The notes under the pieces are model-generated. The model was not told the DNA's origin, did no database searches, and saw nothing but the letters and a program-made list of their open reading frames with translations. DNA of 33,877 nucleotides from JAKJBL01 sp964461335 (lineage in GTDB: Bacteria; Bacillota; Clostridia; Christensenellales; CAG-138), in NCBI GenBank assembly GCA_964461335.1, contig CAYWTY010000009.1, positions 1 through 33,877 on the forward strand. Direction: 5' to 3'. The position numbers and the translations under genes are program-made. Positions 24,777 through 32,531 of this stretch are shown piece by piece. Numbering within the stretch: the stretch's first letter is position 1; every line of letters begins with the position of its first letter.

Positions 24777-26768
24777 ATGCAAAAGGAAATCCTGCACCAC
24801 TCAAGGCTTGAGTTTTACCGCATGCCGCAAGGTGCAGTAACAGTTTTGAGTAAGGTACGGCTCAGGCTTAAGGCAGGGGCTGCCTTTAAAACTTCATCTG
24901 CTTTGTTAAGGCTCTGGGTAAACGAGGGCGAAGTGCTTATACCTATGGAGAGCTTTCCTTGCGGTGAAGGCGTGTATTTTGAGGCATATGCGCAAATGCC
25001 CGAAACTCCGGGGCTTGTCTGGTACTTTTTTACTCTTGAAAAGCCGGATGGTCAAACATTTTGCTATGGCGGCAAAAGCGGAGAGGGCGGGCTTTGCGTT
25101 TATGAGCCGCCTGGCTATCAGGTTACGGTTTACAGCGCTGACTTTGAGGTGCCAAGGTGGTTTAGAGAAGGGTTAATATACCAAATCTTCCCTGACCGTT
25201 TTCTAAAGAGCGGGGAATGCACAGACGGAGTTGAATACCACCGTGCGCATGGGCGAAGAGTCCGTGTTCACGAAAACTGGGGCGAACTTCCCGAATATAT
25301 GCCTGCGCAAGGTGAAGCAGATTATAAGCCGGATGATTTCTTCTGCGGCAATATACAGGGTATACTTGAGGCGCTGCCGTACTTCAAGCGCTTTGGAGTA
25401 ACATGCCTGTATCTTAACCCTGTTTTTGAAAGTGCGTCAAACCATCGCTACGATACTGCGGATTATTTAAAGGTCGACCCAATCTTAGGCAGCAACTCCT
25501 CATTTAAGGAGCTTTGCATAAAGGCTAAGGAACAGGGCATCCGCATAATGCTTGACGGAGTGTTTTCGCATACAGGCGCTGACAGCAGGTATTTTAATAA
25601 ATACAAAAGATACGAAGATGTAGGTGCGTTTGAGTCAGCTTTATCCCCATATAGGAGCTGGTTCTATTTCGGCGATATCTTTCTGCATGGTTACAGAAGC
25701 TGGTGGGGGTTCCCGGAGCTGCCTGAGGTTGACGAACATGCAGAAAGCTATATAGACTTTGTAATGGGAGGGGATGGTTCCCTTCTCGAATTTTGGGAAA
25801 ACCACGGTGTTGCAGGCTGGAGGCTTGATGTTGCAGATGAGCTGCCGGATTCGTTTATTGCCCTACTGCGCTCGCGCTTAAAGGCGCTTAACAAAGAAAA
25901 CGTGCTCCTTGGGGAGGTCTGGGAGGATGCGACAACTAAAGTCGCATATGGAAAGCGCCGCGAGTATGCGCTTGGGAATTCACTCGATAGTGTAATGAAC
26001 TACCCCTTTCGCAATGCAGTTGCTGACTTTCTTCTAACTAAGTCAGATGCATTTGAGCTAAACAACAGCCTCCAAAGGCAGCGTGAGCGTTACCCGAAAC
26101 CGTTTTACTATGCGGCAATGAACCTGCTTTCAACCCATGATACAGTTCGAATATTGTCTGTACTTTCAGGTGCGCCTGATAGGGATGCACTAACGCGTGC
26201 TGAGCAGGCGGAAGTTTGCCTAAGCAGCGAGGCGCTAAAGCAGGGCAGAAAACTTTTTGTTTTGGCAACTGCACTTCAAATGGCTTTGCCAGGTGTGCCA
26301 AGCATATATTATGGTGATGAAGCAGGGCTTACAGGCATGGCAGACCCATTTAACCGCGGTACATTCCCGTGGGGCAGGGAGGACGAGTTTTTGCAAAACA
26401 TCTGCAGCTGCCTTTCTAAGGCACGACATGAAAATGCTGCACTATTTGCGGGCTTTTGCAGGATGGGTGCGCTTTTAGAAGATGTTTTCGCAGTGCTCCG
26501 CTATACTCATAATGGCCTTGATGCGTTTTGCCATGAAGCAAAGGAGGCGAAGGCACTTTTGCTTGTTAACCGCGCTTTTGAGCAAAAGGTAGTTTGCTTC
26601 AACCCTGAGCAGCTTAATGAAGGGCCGGATGCCTCTGTCACTGTTTCGCTAAATGGCATATGGCGCGATGTACTTTCTGCAAATACGTTCAGCTCTAATA
26701 AATCCGAACTTCGAGTTGAGCTTGAACCGCTTTCTGCTATGCTCCTTATACAAGAATCAATGGAATAA
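24777..26768 (+). CDS. Glycoside hydrolase family 13 enzyme (neopullulanase/maltogenic amylase-like)
   Basis: It probably hydrolyses alpha-1,4 and possibly alpha-1,6 bonds of maltodextrins or glycogen. The N-terminal about 120 residues form a beta domain of the CBM34 or related kind. The catalytic barrel starts at REGLIYQIFPDRF, carries the insert-rich B domain, the nucleophile Asp351 (GWRLDVADE), the acid/base Glu380 (LLGEVWED) and Asp455 (STHDTVR). A C-terminal beta domain ends at MLLIQ. No signal peptide is seen, so it acts in the cytoplasm. The frame opens at GTG 24771, but GGGAG at 24765-24769 fits ATG 24777 (663 residues). It has its own promoter. The exact specificity is uncertain; with the glg operon 20 kb away, glycogen breakdown is plausible. 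Confidence 0.9.
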   Translation: MQKEILHHSRLEFYRMPQGAVTVLSKVRLRLKAGAAFKTSSALLRLWVNEGEVLIPMESFPCGEGVYFEAYAQMPETPGLVWYFFTLEKPDGQTFCYGGKSGEGGLCVYEPPGYQVTVYSADFEVPRWFREGLIYQIFPDRFLKSGECTDGVEYHRAHGRRVRVHENWGELPEYMPAQGEADYKPDDFFCGNIQGILEALPYFKRFGVTCLYLNPVFESASNHRYDTADYLKVDPILGSNSSFKELCIKAKEQGIRIMLDGVFSHTGADSRYFNKYKRYEDVGAFESALSPYRSWFYFGDIFLHGYRSWWGFPELPEVDEHAESYIDFVMGGDGSLLEFWENHGVAGWRLDVADELPDSFIALLRSRLKALNKENVLLGEVWEDATTKVAYGKRREYALGNSLDSVMNYPFRNAVADFLLTKSDAFELNNSLQRQRERYPKPFYYAAMNLLSTHDTVRILSVLSGAPDRDALTRAEQAEVCLSSEALKQGRKLFVLATALQMALPGVPSIYYGDEAGLTGMADPFNRGTFPWGREDEFLQNICSCLSKARHENAALFAGFCRMGALLEDVFAVLRYTHNGLDAFCHEAKEAKALLLVNRAFEQKVVCFNPEQLNEGPDASVTVSLNGIWRDVLSANTFSSNKSELRVELEPLSAMLLIQESME

Positions 26769-26780
26769 TTTTCTTTACTT

Positions 26781-26810
26781 TTGTCAGGCTTGCATTTTTT
26801 GTGGTATCAT
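26781..26810 (+). promoter_or_regulatory. Promoter of the small redox gene group
   Basis: TTGTCA (26781-26786), 18 bases, TATCAT (26805-26810), with TGG just before the -10 (extended -10). It lies 12 bases after the GH13 stop and 15 bases before the zinc-ribbon gene, and may serve the genes up to the terminator at 27683. Confidence 0.65.
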
Positions 26811-26825
26811 TAAAGGGAGGATAAT

Positions 26826-27251
26826 ATGCTTCAGGGCCGCTACGGCAACGACTATTTAAATAGGGCGCTTGGTATCTGTACAGTATTTTTTGCTGTGCTT
26901 GGTCTGTTTTTTAGCTATAACAGCCCTGTGCGCCCCATTCTTTCTGTTATTTCTGCCCTGTTTGCAGGTTTAATGCTTTTTAGGATGCTCTCGCGCGACT
27001 TTAACGCAAGAAGGCTCGAGAACGAAAAGTTTGTTGCCTGGTGGGCGCCCTTTAGCGCCAAGCTTAGAGCCTTCTTCCATAGAGGGCAGCGGGCGCGCAA
27101 GGCAAATGTAAACCCCACGTTTGCAGAGCGGAGGAAGTACAAGTATTTTATTTGCCCCCAATGCGCCCAAAGGCTGCGCGTACCTCGCGGCAAGGGTAAG
27201 CTCAGGGTAACATGCACAAGGTGTGCAAACAAATTCGAAATAAAGTCCTAA
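26826..27251 (+). CDS. Small membrane protein with C-terminal zinc ribbon, function unknown
   Basis: The 141-residue protein has two membrane helices (about residues 14-31 and 36-54), a basic middle region (ERRKYKY) and a C-terminal zinc ribbon with C110, C113, C130 and C133 (ICPQC, TCTRC). I recognise no named family with certainty; such proteins occur widely in Clostridia as hypothetical membrane proteins. The start is ATG 26826 after AGGGAGG. The ribbon follows the second helix and would face the cytoplasm if both termini are inside. It is followed after 27 bases by the DUF1858 gene. Confidence 0.78.
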   Translation: MLQGRYGNDYLNRALGICTVFFAVLGLFFSYNSPVRPILSVISALFAGLMLFRMLSRDFNARRLENEKFVAWWAPFSAKLRAFFHRGQRARKANVNPTFAERRKYKYFICPQCAQRLRVPRGKGKLRVTCTRCANKFEIKS

Positions 27252-27278
27252 CAGATTATTAATACAGGAGGAGTAAAA

Positions 27279-27497
27279 ATGCGGGTTAACAAAGATATGA
27301 CAATAGCAAATATTCTTAAGCTCGACGACGGTATTGCGGATATTCTTTCTGCAACAGGCATGCATTGCCTGGGCTGCCTGATGGCACACGGCGAAGACCT
27401 TGGCCAGGCATGCGCTGTTCATGGCATTGATGCAGATGAACTTATTGAGCGCATAAACGGATACCTTGCTTCAAAAGACGCCAAAGGGGCGGAATAA
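27279..27497 (+). CDS. DUF1858 / hybrid-cluster-protein-associated disulfide redox domain protein
   Basis: A 72-residue cytoplasmic protein. The start MRVNKDMTIANILK and the block GMHCLGCLMAHGEDLGQAC (C30, C33 and C45) match the family associated with hybrid-cluster proteins, thought to act as a small thiol/disulfide or metal-binding domain; the biochemical role is not proven. The AGGAGGAG ribosome site is seven bases before ATG 27279. It lies directly before rubredoxin (18-base gap), which supports a role in anaerobic redox or oxidative-stress defence. No hybrid-cluster protein gene is in the window. Confidence 0.9.
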   Translation: MRVNKDMTIANILKLDDGIADILSATGMHCLGCLMAHGEDLGQACAVHGIDADELIERINGYLASKDAKGAE

Positions 27498-27515
27498 TAA
27501 AACAGGAGGTTTCAC

Positions 27516-27671
27516 ATGGTCTACGTTTGCACTGTATGCGGGTATGAGTACGACCCTGAAGTAGGAGACCCAGACAATGGGGTTGCGGCAGGAACAGCCT
27601 TTGAAGATGTCCCTGACGATTGGGTATGCCCAATCTGCGGCGCCACTAAGGACGCTTTTGAACCTGCCTGA
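27516..27671 (+). CDS. Rubredoxin
   Basis: A 51-residue electron carrier with one iron held by four cysteines. The two knuckles are C5-TV-C8-GY and C38-PI-C41-GA, and the core DPEVGDPDNGVAAGT...FEDVPDDW matches classical rubredoxins. AGGAGG at 27504-27509 precedes ATG 27516 by six bases. It passes electrons in the cytoplasm of anaerobes, often to superoxide- or peroxide-removing enzymes; no such partner is in the window. It is the last gene of the group and a strong terminator follows 11 bases later. Confidence 0.97.
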   Translation: MVYVCTVCGYEYDPEVGDPDNGVAAGTAFEDVPDDWVCPICGATKDAFEPA

Positions 27672-27682
27672 AACAAAACGAT

Positions 27683-27711
27683 AAAGAGCCGCTTAAAAAG
27701 AGCGGCTCTTT
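27683..27711 (+). terminator. Intrinsic terminator after rubredoxin
   Basis: A perfect 11-base stem, AAAGAGCCGCT (27683-27693) with AGCGGCTCTTT (27701-27711), around the loop TAAAAAG, followed by GTTG. The A and T ends of the stem give it activity in both directions in principle. Confidence 0.92.
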
Positions 27712-27750
27712 GTTGCGCTTTAGAGCTAAGCTGATTTAGCTTATGCTCCA

Positions 27751-27759
27751 TGCTATTGT
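27751..27759 (+). promoter_or_regulatory. Predicted extended -10 promoter of the Rrf2 gene
   Basis: TGC followed by TATTGT (27754-27759), an extended -10; no convincing -35 is present. It lies about 15 bases before ATG 27775 and just after the terminator at 27683, so a start at about 27766 would leave a very short leader. The evidence is moderate. Confidence 0.35.
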
Positions 27760-27774
27760 GAATTTGGGGGGCGT

Positions 27775-28212
27775 ATGAAGATTTCGGCAAAAGGGCGCTA
27801 TGCGCTTAGGCTTATGCTCGACCTTGCTACGAATAACACAGGCGGGTGGGTAACGCTTAAGGATGCATCAGAGCGCCAGGGGATTTCAGTAAAATACCTT
27901 GAGCAAATTGTTGCTTCCTTAACGCGTGCCGGCCTGCTAAAAAGCAGCCGCGGCCCACAGGGCGGTTACATGCTCATTAAGCACCCAAGAGACTATACAA
28001 TAGGCGAGGTATTACGCGTAACAGAAGGCGAATTTGCGCCTGTTGCATGCCTTGAGGATACTTTAAAGAATTGCCAAAGGAAGGGGTTCTGCCCAACGCT
28101 ACCATTTTGGAGCGGACTTTATGAGGTTATAAACACTTATCTTAACTCAAAATCATTGCAGGATCTTTTAGACGAACAGCTCCTTAGTGATGGGCTGGAT
28201 TATTCAATTTAG
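27775..28212 (+). CDS. Rrf2 family transcriptional regulator with Fe-S-type cysteines
   Basis: The N-terminal winged helix is the standard Rrf2 one: MKISAKGRYALRLMLDLA, then ISVKYLEQIVASL and SSRGPQGGYML. Three cysteines follow at C92, C100 and C106 (C-x7-C-x5-C). In IscR the cysteines are at 92, 98 and 104 and hold a [2Fe-2S] cluster, so sensing of iron-sulfur or redox status is likely; the first gap is two residues longer here. The length (145) is normal. GGGGGG ends about three bases before ATG 27775, somewhat close but the start matches the family. Targets may include the adjacent rubredoxin group or the downstream MFS gene; CysE/IscS-type partners are not in the window. Confidence 0.93.
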   Translation: MKISAKGRYALRLMLDLATNNTGGWVTLKDASERQGISVKYLEQIVASLTRAGLLKSSRGPQGGYMLIKHPRDYTIGEVLRVTEGEFAPVACLEDTLKNCQRKGFCPTLPFWSGLYEVINTYLNSKSLQDLLDEQLLSDGLDYSI

Positions 28213-28240
28213 CATTCGTATATATTGACATTGTTTGCAT

Positions 28241-28269
28241 TTGCTAAGCGCAGTTAAATAGTGTATTAT
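28241..28269 (+). promoter_or_regulatory. Promoter of the MFS transporter gene
   Basis: TTGCTA (28241-28246), 17 bases, TATTAT (28264-28269): four of six and five of six matches. Start near 28276, giving a leader of about 45 bases. A TTGACA at 28226-28231 is not at the right distance from a good -10. Confidence 0.55.
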
Positions 28270-28320
28270 GCTCTATGTGTCTTGTGCTGCAGGTGAAGGC
28301 AAGATGTGTTGGAGGTCTGT

Positions 28321-29511
28321 TTGGAGCTTGGGTGTTTTTCAAAACTTAAAACTTCGCGAAAGCTTTTAGTGTGGGTTACCGCACTTTTAATGTTTTTCCT
28401 TGGTTTTGAAGCAGGCGGGTTCCAGCTTGTGCTTTTAAATGTAGCAAGAGACTTCGGTCTTAACACATCCATGATGGGCATACTCGCGAGCGCGCAGTTT
28501 TTTGCATCAATAGGTATGCCGCTGCTCTTTGGCAGGTTGTCGGACAGAGTGGGTAAAAAACGTGTGCTTGCTTTTAGTGTCCCGGTTTTTACGCTTGGCT
28601 GTGTAGTTGCAAGCTTAGCGCATTCCGCTTTGTTGTTTGTTGCAGGTGTCGCTGTTTTAGGCGTAGGGTTTGCAGTATCTGAGAGTGTTTCAACTGCAGC
28701 CCTATCAGATACAACGCCGGATGGTGATTCTGGGAGAACTTTAAGCCTTGTTCAAGCAATGTTCAGCTTGGGTGCAGTTGCAGGCCCGCTCTTTAGCGAT
28801 ATGCTCATGCGCTCCTTAGGCGCGTCTTGGCGTATAGTGTTCCTGCTTGCAGGCGGCGGGTTCCTTTTGCTTTACCCGCTTATGCTTATTTCACATATGC
28901 CAATAGTTAATAATGGCAAATCACAAAGCAGCTCTGTATTCAAACTCTTAAAAAACCCGCTGCTTATAGCGCTTTGCTCAGCAATGCTCTTATATGTTGG
29001 GTTTGAGGTCGGGCTTGCATTTTTTGTTGAGTCGCTTTTTGTTGTAGAAATTTCTGCGCCTGAGCTTGGAGCGTACGGCATTTCTTTATACTGGCTTGCA
29101 ATGTTTGTAACACGCCTTGCTATGAGCCGCATACGCGCAAACCGCAAGCTTATAATACTTGGCTCATGTGGTATATGCGCACTTACTGTTGTTGCGCTCT
29201 CTTTTGCTCAAAACGCATATTTTGCGCTTGCTTGCTATACGCTCTTAGGCGCTGCCTCAGGGCCTGTATGGCCAAGCGTTGCAGGGATAGCACTAGATGC
29301 CTGCCCTGGCGATACAGGGGCGGCTGCGAGTATTATAGTTACTTCAGGCAATCTTGGAGGCGCTGTTGGTCCTGCGCTAATGGGGATAGTCAGCCAGGCT
29401 TTCGGGCTTCGAAGCGGGCTTACTATGCTATCGCTTATTGCAATTAGTGCAGCAGCAATAATATATGCCGGCTTAAGAGATAAAAACAAAAATTGTCTTA
29501 CATATAAATAG
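28321..29511 (+). CDS. Major facilitator superfamily transporter
   Basis: About 396 residues with twelve predicted membrane helices and the MFS loop motif between helices 2 and 3 (LLFGRLSDRVGKKRVL). It is a secondary transporter of the inner membrane; general look is that of a drug or metabolite exporter, but the substrate is unknown. Start: the frame is open from GTG 28306; GGAGG at 28311-28315 points to TTG 28321, which gives MELGCFSKLKTSRKLL before helix 1. An overlapping small frame from ATG 28304 (21 codons, ending TAG just at LLV of this protein) has a modest ribosome site. The C-terminus has a short charged tail. Its own promoter separates it from the Rrf2 gene. Confidence 0.88.
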   Translation: MELGCFSKLKTSRKLLVWVTALLMFFLGFEAGGFQLVLLNVARDFGLNTSMMGILASAQFFASIGMPLLFGRLSDRVGKKRVLAFSVPVFTLGCVVASLAHSALLFVAGVAVLGVGFAVSESVSTAALSDTTPDGDSGRTLSLVQAMFSLGAVAGPLFSDMLMRSLGASWRIVFLLAGGGFLLLYPLMLISHMPIVNNGKSQSSSVFKLLKNPLLIALCSAMLLYVGFEVGLAFFVESLFVVEISAPELGAYGISLYWLAMFVTRLAMSRIRANRKLIILGSCGICALTVVALSFAQNAYFALACYTLLGAASGPVWPSVAGIALDACPGDTGAAASIIVTSGNLGGAVGPALMGIVSQAFGLRSGLTMLSLIAISAAAIIYAGLRDKNKNCLTYK

Positions 29512-29554
29512 CATAAGTTGCCGCTCTTTAGGTAGAACTTCGGCATATTGTTTA

Positions 29555-29583
29555 GCTTGCGCGCTGCATAAAGCGCAGCAAGC
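29555..29583. terminator. Hairpin between the convergent MFS and DtxR-type genes
   Basis: GCTTGCGCGC (29555-29564) pairs with GCGC-A-GCAAGC (29573-29583) with one bulged base around an eight-base loop. It lies in the 107-base gap between converging genes where a terminator is expected, but flanking T runs are poor (TTTCAATTT on the plus side), so the strength is uncertain. Confidence 0.5.
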
Positions 29584-29618
29584 GCTTTCAATTTAAGGCG
29601 AAGAGTAAAGCTTTGAGT

Positions 29619-30056
29619 TTATTCTGCTTGTTCTGTTTTTAGTTTTTTAGTTAGCTTTTCGATGTTTTGCACAGTTGCTTCATTAAGAAAATGCTCAATC
29701 AGCTCAACCTGTTCAAGCTCCTGCATTGTGCCGTTTAACTCACATAGGAACTCATGGAGCACATCATGCCTATATAAAAGATACGCTCCCTTTTCTTCAC
29801 CTAAAGGCGTAAGCTTCAAGTATGCATAGGGTCTGTATTCCAAAAAGCCGCGTTCTGCGAGCTGCTTGGCCATTTTTGTTACAGAAGAAGGCCGAACATT
29901 AAGCGCATGCGCAATTGTTTGCACGCGTACAGCAGGCTCATGCTTTACAAGCCTGCATATCATTTCAAGGTAATCTTCCATTGTGCGCGTGAGCGCACGC
30001 TTTTCTATGCGCTCATAGCCATCCAAAGTTCTAAATTCGCTCATAATCGCTTTCAC
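29619..30056 (-). CDS. DtxR/MntR family metal-dependent transcriptional regulator
   Basis: A metal-sensing repressor. The N-terminal winged helix (TMEDYLEMICRLVK ... ALNVRPSSVTKMAKQLAERGFLEY) is followed by a dimerisation and metal-binding domain with H97 (LYRHDVLHEFL) and E118-x2-E121-H122 (VELIEHFL), the arrangement seen in MntR. It lacks the SH3-like third domain of the longer DtxR type; 145 residues is the MntR size. The frame starts with GTG 30056 after AGGG; the ATG four codons later is an alternative. It is divergent from feoA-feoB with an 80-base gap that holds a palindrome, so it most likely represses feoAB when iron (or manganese) is sufficient. Confidence 0.91.
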   Translation of the reverse strand: MKAIMSEFRTLDGYERIEKRALTRTMEDYLEMICRLVKHEPAVRVQTIAHALNVRPSSVTKMAKQLAERGFLEYRPYAYLKLTPLGEEKGAYLLYRHDVLHEFLCELNGTMQELEQVELIEHFLNEATVQNIEKLTKKLKTEQAE

Positions 30057-30099
30057 GCTTATTACCCTGCCTGCATATTATTGTGTACGGGAAAGATTA

Positions 30100-30113
30100 T
30101 TGCGCTAGTGCAA
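30100..30113. promoter_or_regulatory. Candidate operator between dtxR-type gene and feoA
   Basis: TTGCGCTAGTGCAA is a near-perfect 14-base palindrome (only positions 5 and 10 break it) in the middle of the divergent gap. Its place between a metal-dependent repressor and the Feo genes makes it a candidate binding site. No convincing -10 and -35 pair could be placed for either gene, so its relation to the start points is unknown. Confidence 0.5.
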
Positions 30114-30136
30114 CATATGAAAGGAGGTGCCAAAGT

Positions 30137-30373
30137 ATGATGGCAAACCTCTTATGCGTACCCTTTGGCATGCCTGTAAGGGTGGGGGTCTTAAGCGCTA
30201 GAGGCGCGTGCAGAAGGCGTCTGCTTGATATAGGGTTAACACCGGGGGCATCCGCTACATGCCTGTATGGGGCGCCCTCAGGCAACCCAAAAGCATATTT
30301 AATACGCGGCGCTGTTATAGCGCTTAGAAACGAAGACGCGCTAATGGTGGGGCTTGAACCTTCTAAGGAGTAG
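30137..30373 (+). CDS. feoA: Ferrous iron transport protein FeoA
   Basis: A 78-residue SH3-like cytoplasmic protein that assists FeoB. It has the family pattern of a short beta barrel: VRVGVLSARGACRRRLLDIGLTPG and the C-terminal LRNEDALMVGLEP. A long frame extends upstream to 30083, but the strong AAAGGAGGTG at 30120-30129 sits seven bases before ATG 30137; ATG 30140 directly after is an alternative. The stop is five bases before the FeoB start, so they are in one operon. Divergent from the DtxR-type regulator. Confidence 0.93.
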   Translation: MMANLLCVPFGMPVRVGVLSARGACRRRLLDIGLTPGASATCLYGAPSGNPKAYLIRGAVIALRNEDALMVGLEPSKE

Positions 30374-30377
30374 TTGT

Positions 30378-32531
30378 GTGGAGTTTAAAAGAGTTTTTCC
30401 GCGCAAACAAAAGAATCGTCATGTAGAGGCACAAAAGCGTGTTGTGGCACTTTTAGGGAACCCGAATGTAGGCAAAAGCACAGTTTTTAATGCGCTTACA
30501 GGGATGCACCAGCATACGGGCAACTGGCCTGGGAAAACTGTCGAAAATTGCCGGGGAAATTATTTTTATAATGATATAGAGTATGAGCTTGTTGATTTAC
30601 CAGGTACATATTCGCTAATGGCAGATTCAGAGGAAGAAAAAATAGCGTGCGACTTCCTCTGCTTAGGCAGTTTTGGAGATTCCAAGCGTGAAGAGGCTTT
30701 TGATGCTGTTGTTGTAGTATGCGATGCGACCTGCCTTGAGCGCAATTTAAACCTTGTGCTTCAAACGCTCGAAATTACGCCAAAAGTCATTGTTTGCCTC
30801 AACCTTATGGATGAAGCTAAGAAGAAGGGCATTTCAATAAATACCGAAAGACTTGAGCAATGCTTAGGCGTCCCTGTTGTAGCTACAACAGCAACTGCAA
30901 AAAAGGGACTTGATGCTTTAATGAGCAAAGTCGAGCGCCTTTGCAATGGGCATATCCCAAAACCCGCAAGTGTAACTTATGATGATGCTATTGAGAGTGC
31001 GGCAGCATTGCTTAGCGAAAAGCTAAAAACTCTAAACCTTAAGCTTAATGCACGCTTTGGGGCGCTTAGGCTTTTAGAGGGGGAAACCCCTATTCAAAGC
31101 AGTATTGATGCGCTTTTGGGGTTTTCGCTTTCTTCGCATGAAGCCCTAAAAGCCGAGCTTGAACAAGCACAGAACCTGCTCAAAGGCGAGGGCTATACTA
31201 AGCGGCGCTTAAAGGATAGCCTGGTTTCAGGGCTTTTTGCCCATGCAGAGCATATTTTTAAAGAAACCGTAACTCTTGAGACGCCTTCATACTTAAAAGG
31301 CCAGCTAAAGGCAGACCGCATCTTAACAGGCAGGTGGAGTGGGGCAGCTATTATGTTCTTGCTGCTTGCGCTGGTGTTTTATATTACGCTTGTAGGCGCG
31401 AACTACCCTTCAAGGCTCATAGCAAGCGCCTTTAATTGGGTTGAGGTGAAGTTAATTAGTTTAGCTGCGCTTGTTAATGCGCCTCTATGGCTTTCGGGCG
31501 CATTGATCTTCGGGATGTTTCGCGTGCTTGCCTGGGTAGTGTCTGTAATGCTCCCGCCAATGGCTATATTCTTTCAGCTTTTTACATTGCTTGAGGATTT
31601 AGGCTATTTGCCGCGGGTTGCTTTTAACCTTGATAACTGCTTTCGGTGCGCCAATGCTTGCGGCAAGCAAAGCCTGACAATGTGCATGGGGCTTGGCTGC
31701 AATGCAGCAGGGGTTATTGGCTGCAGGATTATAAACAGCCCGCGCGAACGCCTTATTGCAATACTTACGAACAATTTTGTGCCCTGCAACGGCCGTTTCC
31801 CAACGCTGATTGCAGTAATTACTATGTTTTTTGCAAGCGCTGCAGCACACCATACTGCTACGCTTATTTCTGCGCTTATGCTTGCTGCTTTTATTGCGCT
31901 TGGCATTTGGCTGACATTCGTCTCTTCAACGCTGCTATCTAAAACTCTGCTTCGCGGGGTTCCATCCTCGTTTACGCTTGAACTGCCGCCGTATAGGATG
32001 CCACAGGTAGCAAAGGTGCTTTTGCGCTCACTCTTTGAGCGTACTTTATCTGTGCTTGGCCGCGCTGCGCTTATTGCAGCGCCAATGGGGCTGTTTATTT
32101 GGCTGCTTGCAAATTTAAGTATAAATGGAGTTACCATTCTTAAATACTGTACTGCATTCCTTGATGGCCCTGCGCGCTTTTTTGGGCTTGATGGGGTAAT
32201 CCTTATGGCCTTTATTTTGGGGCTGCCTGCAAACGAAATAGTTATGCCGTTAATTGTTATGACATACCTCTCAAAGAGTGCTTTACTTGAGCTAGACTCG
32301 CTTTTAGCCTTTAAATCGCTCCTGCTTGAAAACGGCTGGACATGGGTAAGAGCGCTCTGCACAATGCTTTTTACGCTCCTGCATTGGCCTTGCTCAACAA
32401 CCCTGATTACCATATGGAAGGAAACGCGCAGCTTGAAATGGACTGTTGCTGCCTTCTTGCTGCCAACATTATTTGGGCTTGTGCTTTGCGCGTTTGTAGC
32501 AGCTTTAGGCCGTGCAGTCGGGGTATATTGA
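30378..32531 (+). CDS. feoB: Ferrous iron transporter FeoB
   Basis: It imports Fe2+ under anoxic conditions. The N-terminal G domain has G1 GNPNVGKST (27-35), G3 DLPGTYS (73-79), G4 NLMDEA and a G5-like ATTATAKKG. A linker with helices follows, then about ten membrane helices with gate motifs GLGCNAAGVIGCRI and NNFVPCNGRFPTLI, each with a conserved Cys. These gates differ from the E. coli words but match a variant I recognise from Clostridia. Start: the frame is open from 30354, but AAGGAG at 30365-30370 serves GTG 30378 with seven bases of spacing, giving 717 residues. The second gene of feoAB. No feoC follows; downstream is a gap with a GCGATT-AGT-AATCGC hairpin (32561-32575) lacking a T tract. 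Confidence 0.95.
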   Translation: MEFKRVFPRKQKNRHVEAQKRVVALLGNPNVGKSTVFNALTGMHQHTGNWPGKTVENCRGNYFYNDIEYELVDLPGTYSLMADSEEEKIACDFLCLGSFGDSKREEAFDAVVVVCDATCLERNLNLVLQTLEITPKVIVCLNLMDEAKKKGISINTERLEQCLGVPVVATTATAKKGLDALMSKVERLCNGHIPKPASVTYDDAIESAAALLSEKLKTLNLKLNARFGALRLLEGETPIQSSIDALLGFSLSSHEALKAELEQAQNLLKGEGYTKRRLKDSLVSGLFAHAEHIFKETVTLETPSYLKGQLKADRILTGRWSGAAIMFLLLALVFYITLVGANYPSRLIASAFNWVEVKLISLAALVNAPLWLSGALIFGMFRVLAWVVSVMLPPMAIFFQLFTLLEDLGYLPRVAFNLDNCFRCANACGKQSLTMCMGLGCNAAGVIGCRIINSPRERLIAILTNNFVPCNGRFPTLIAVITMFFASAAAHHTATLISALMLAAFIALGIWLTFVSSTLLSKTLLRGVPSSFTLELPPYRMPQVAKVLLRSLFERTLSVLGRAALIAAPMGLFIWLLANLSINGVTILKYCTAFLDGPARFFGLDGVILMAFILGLPANEIVMPLIVMTYLSKSALLELDSLLAFKSLLLENGWTWVRALCTMLFTLLHWPCSTTLITIWKETRSLKWTVAAFLLPTLFGLVLCAFVAALGRAVGVY

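Noticed and set aside
28226..28231. Perfect TTGACA upstream of the MFS gene
   Set aside because: No -10 box lies 16-18 bases downstream; the TTGCTA/TATTAT pair fits better.
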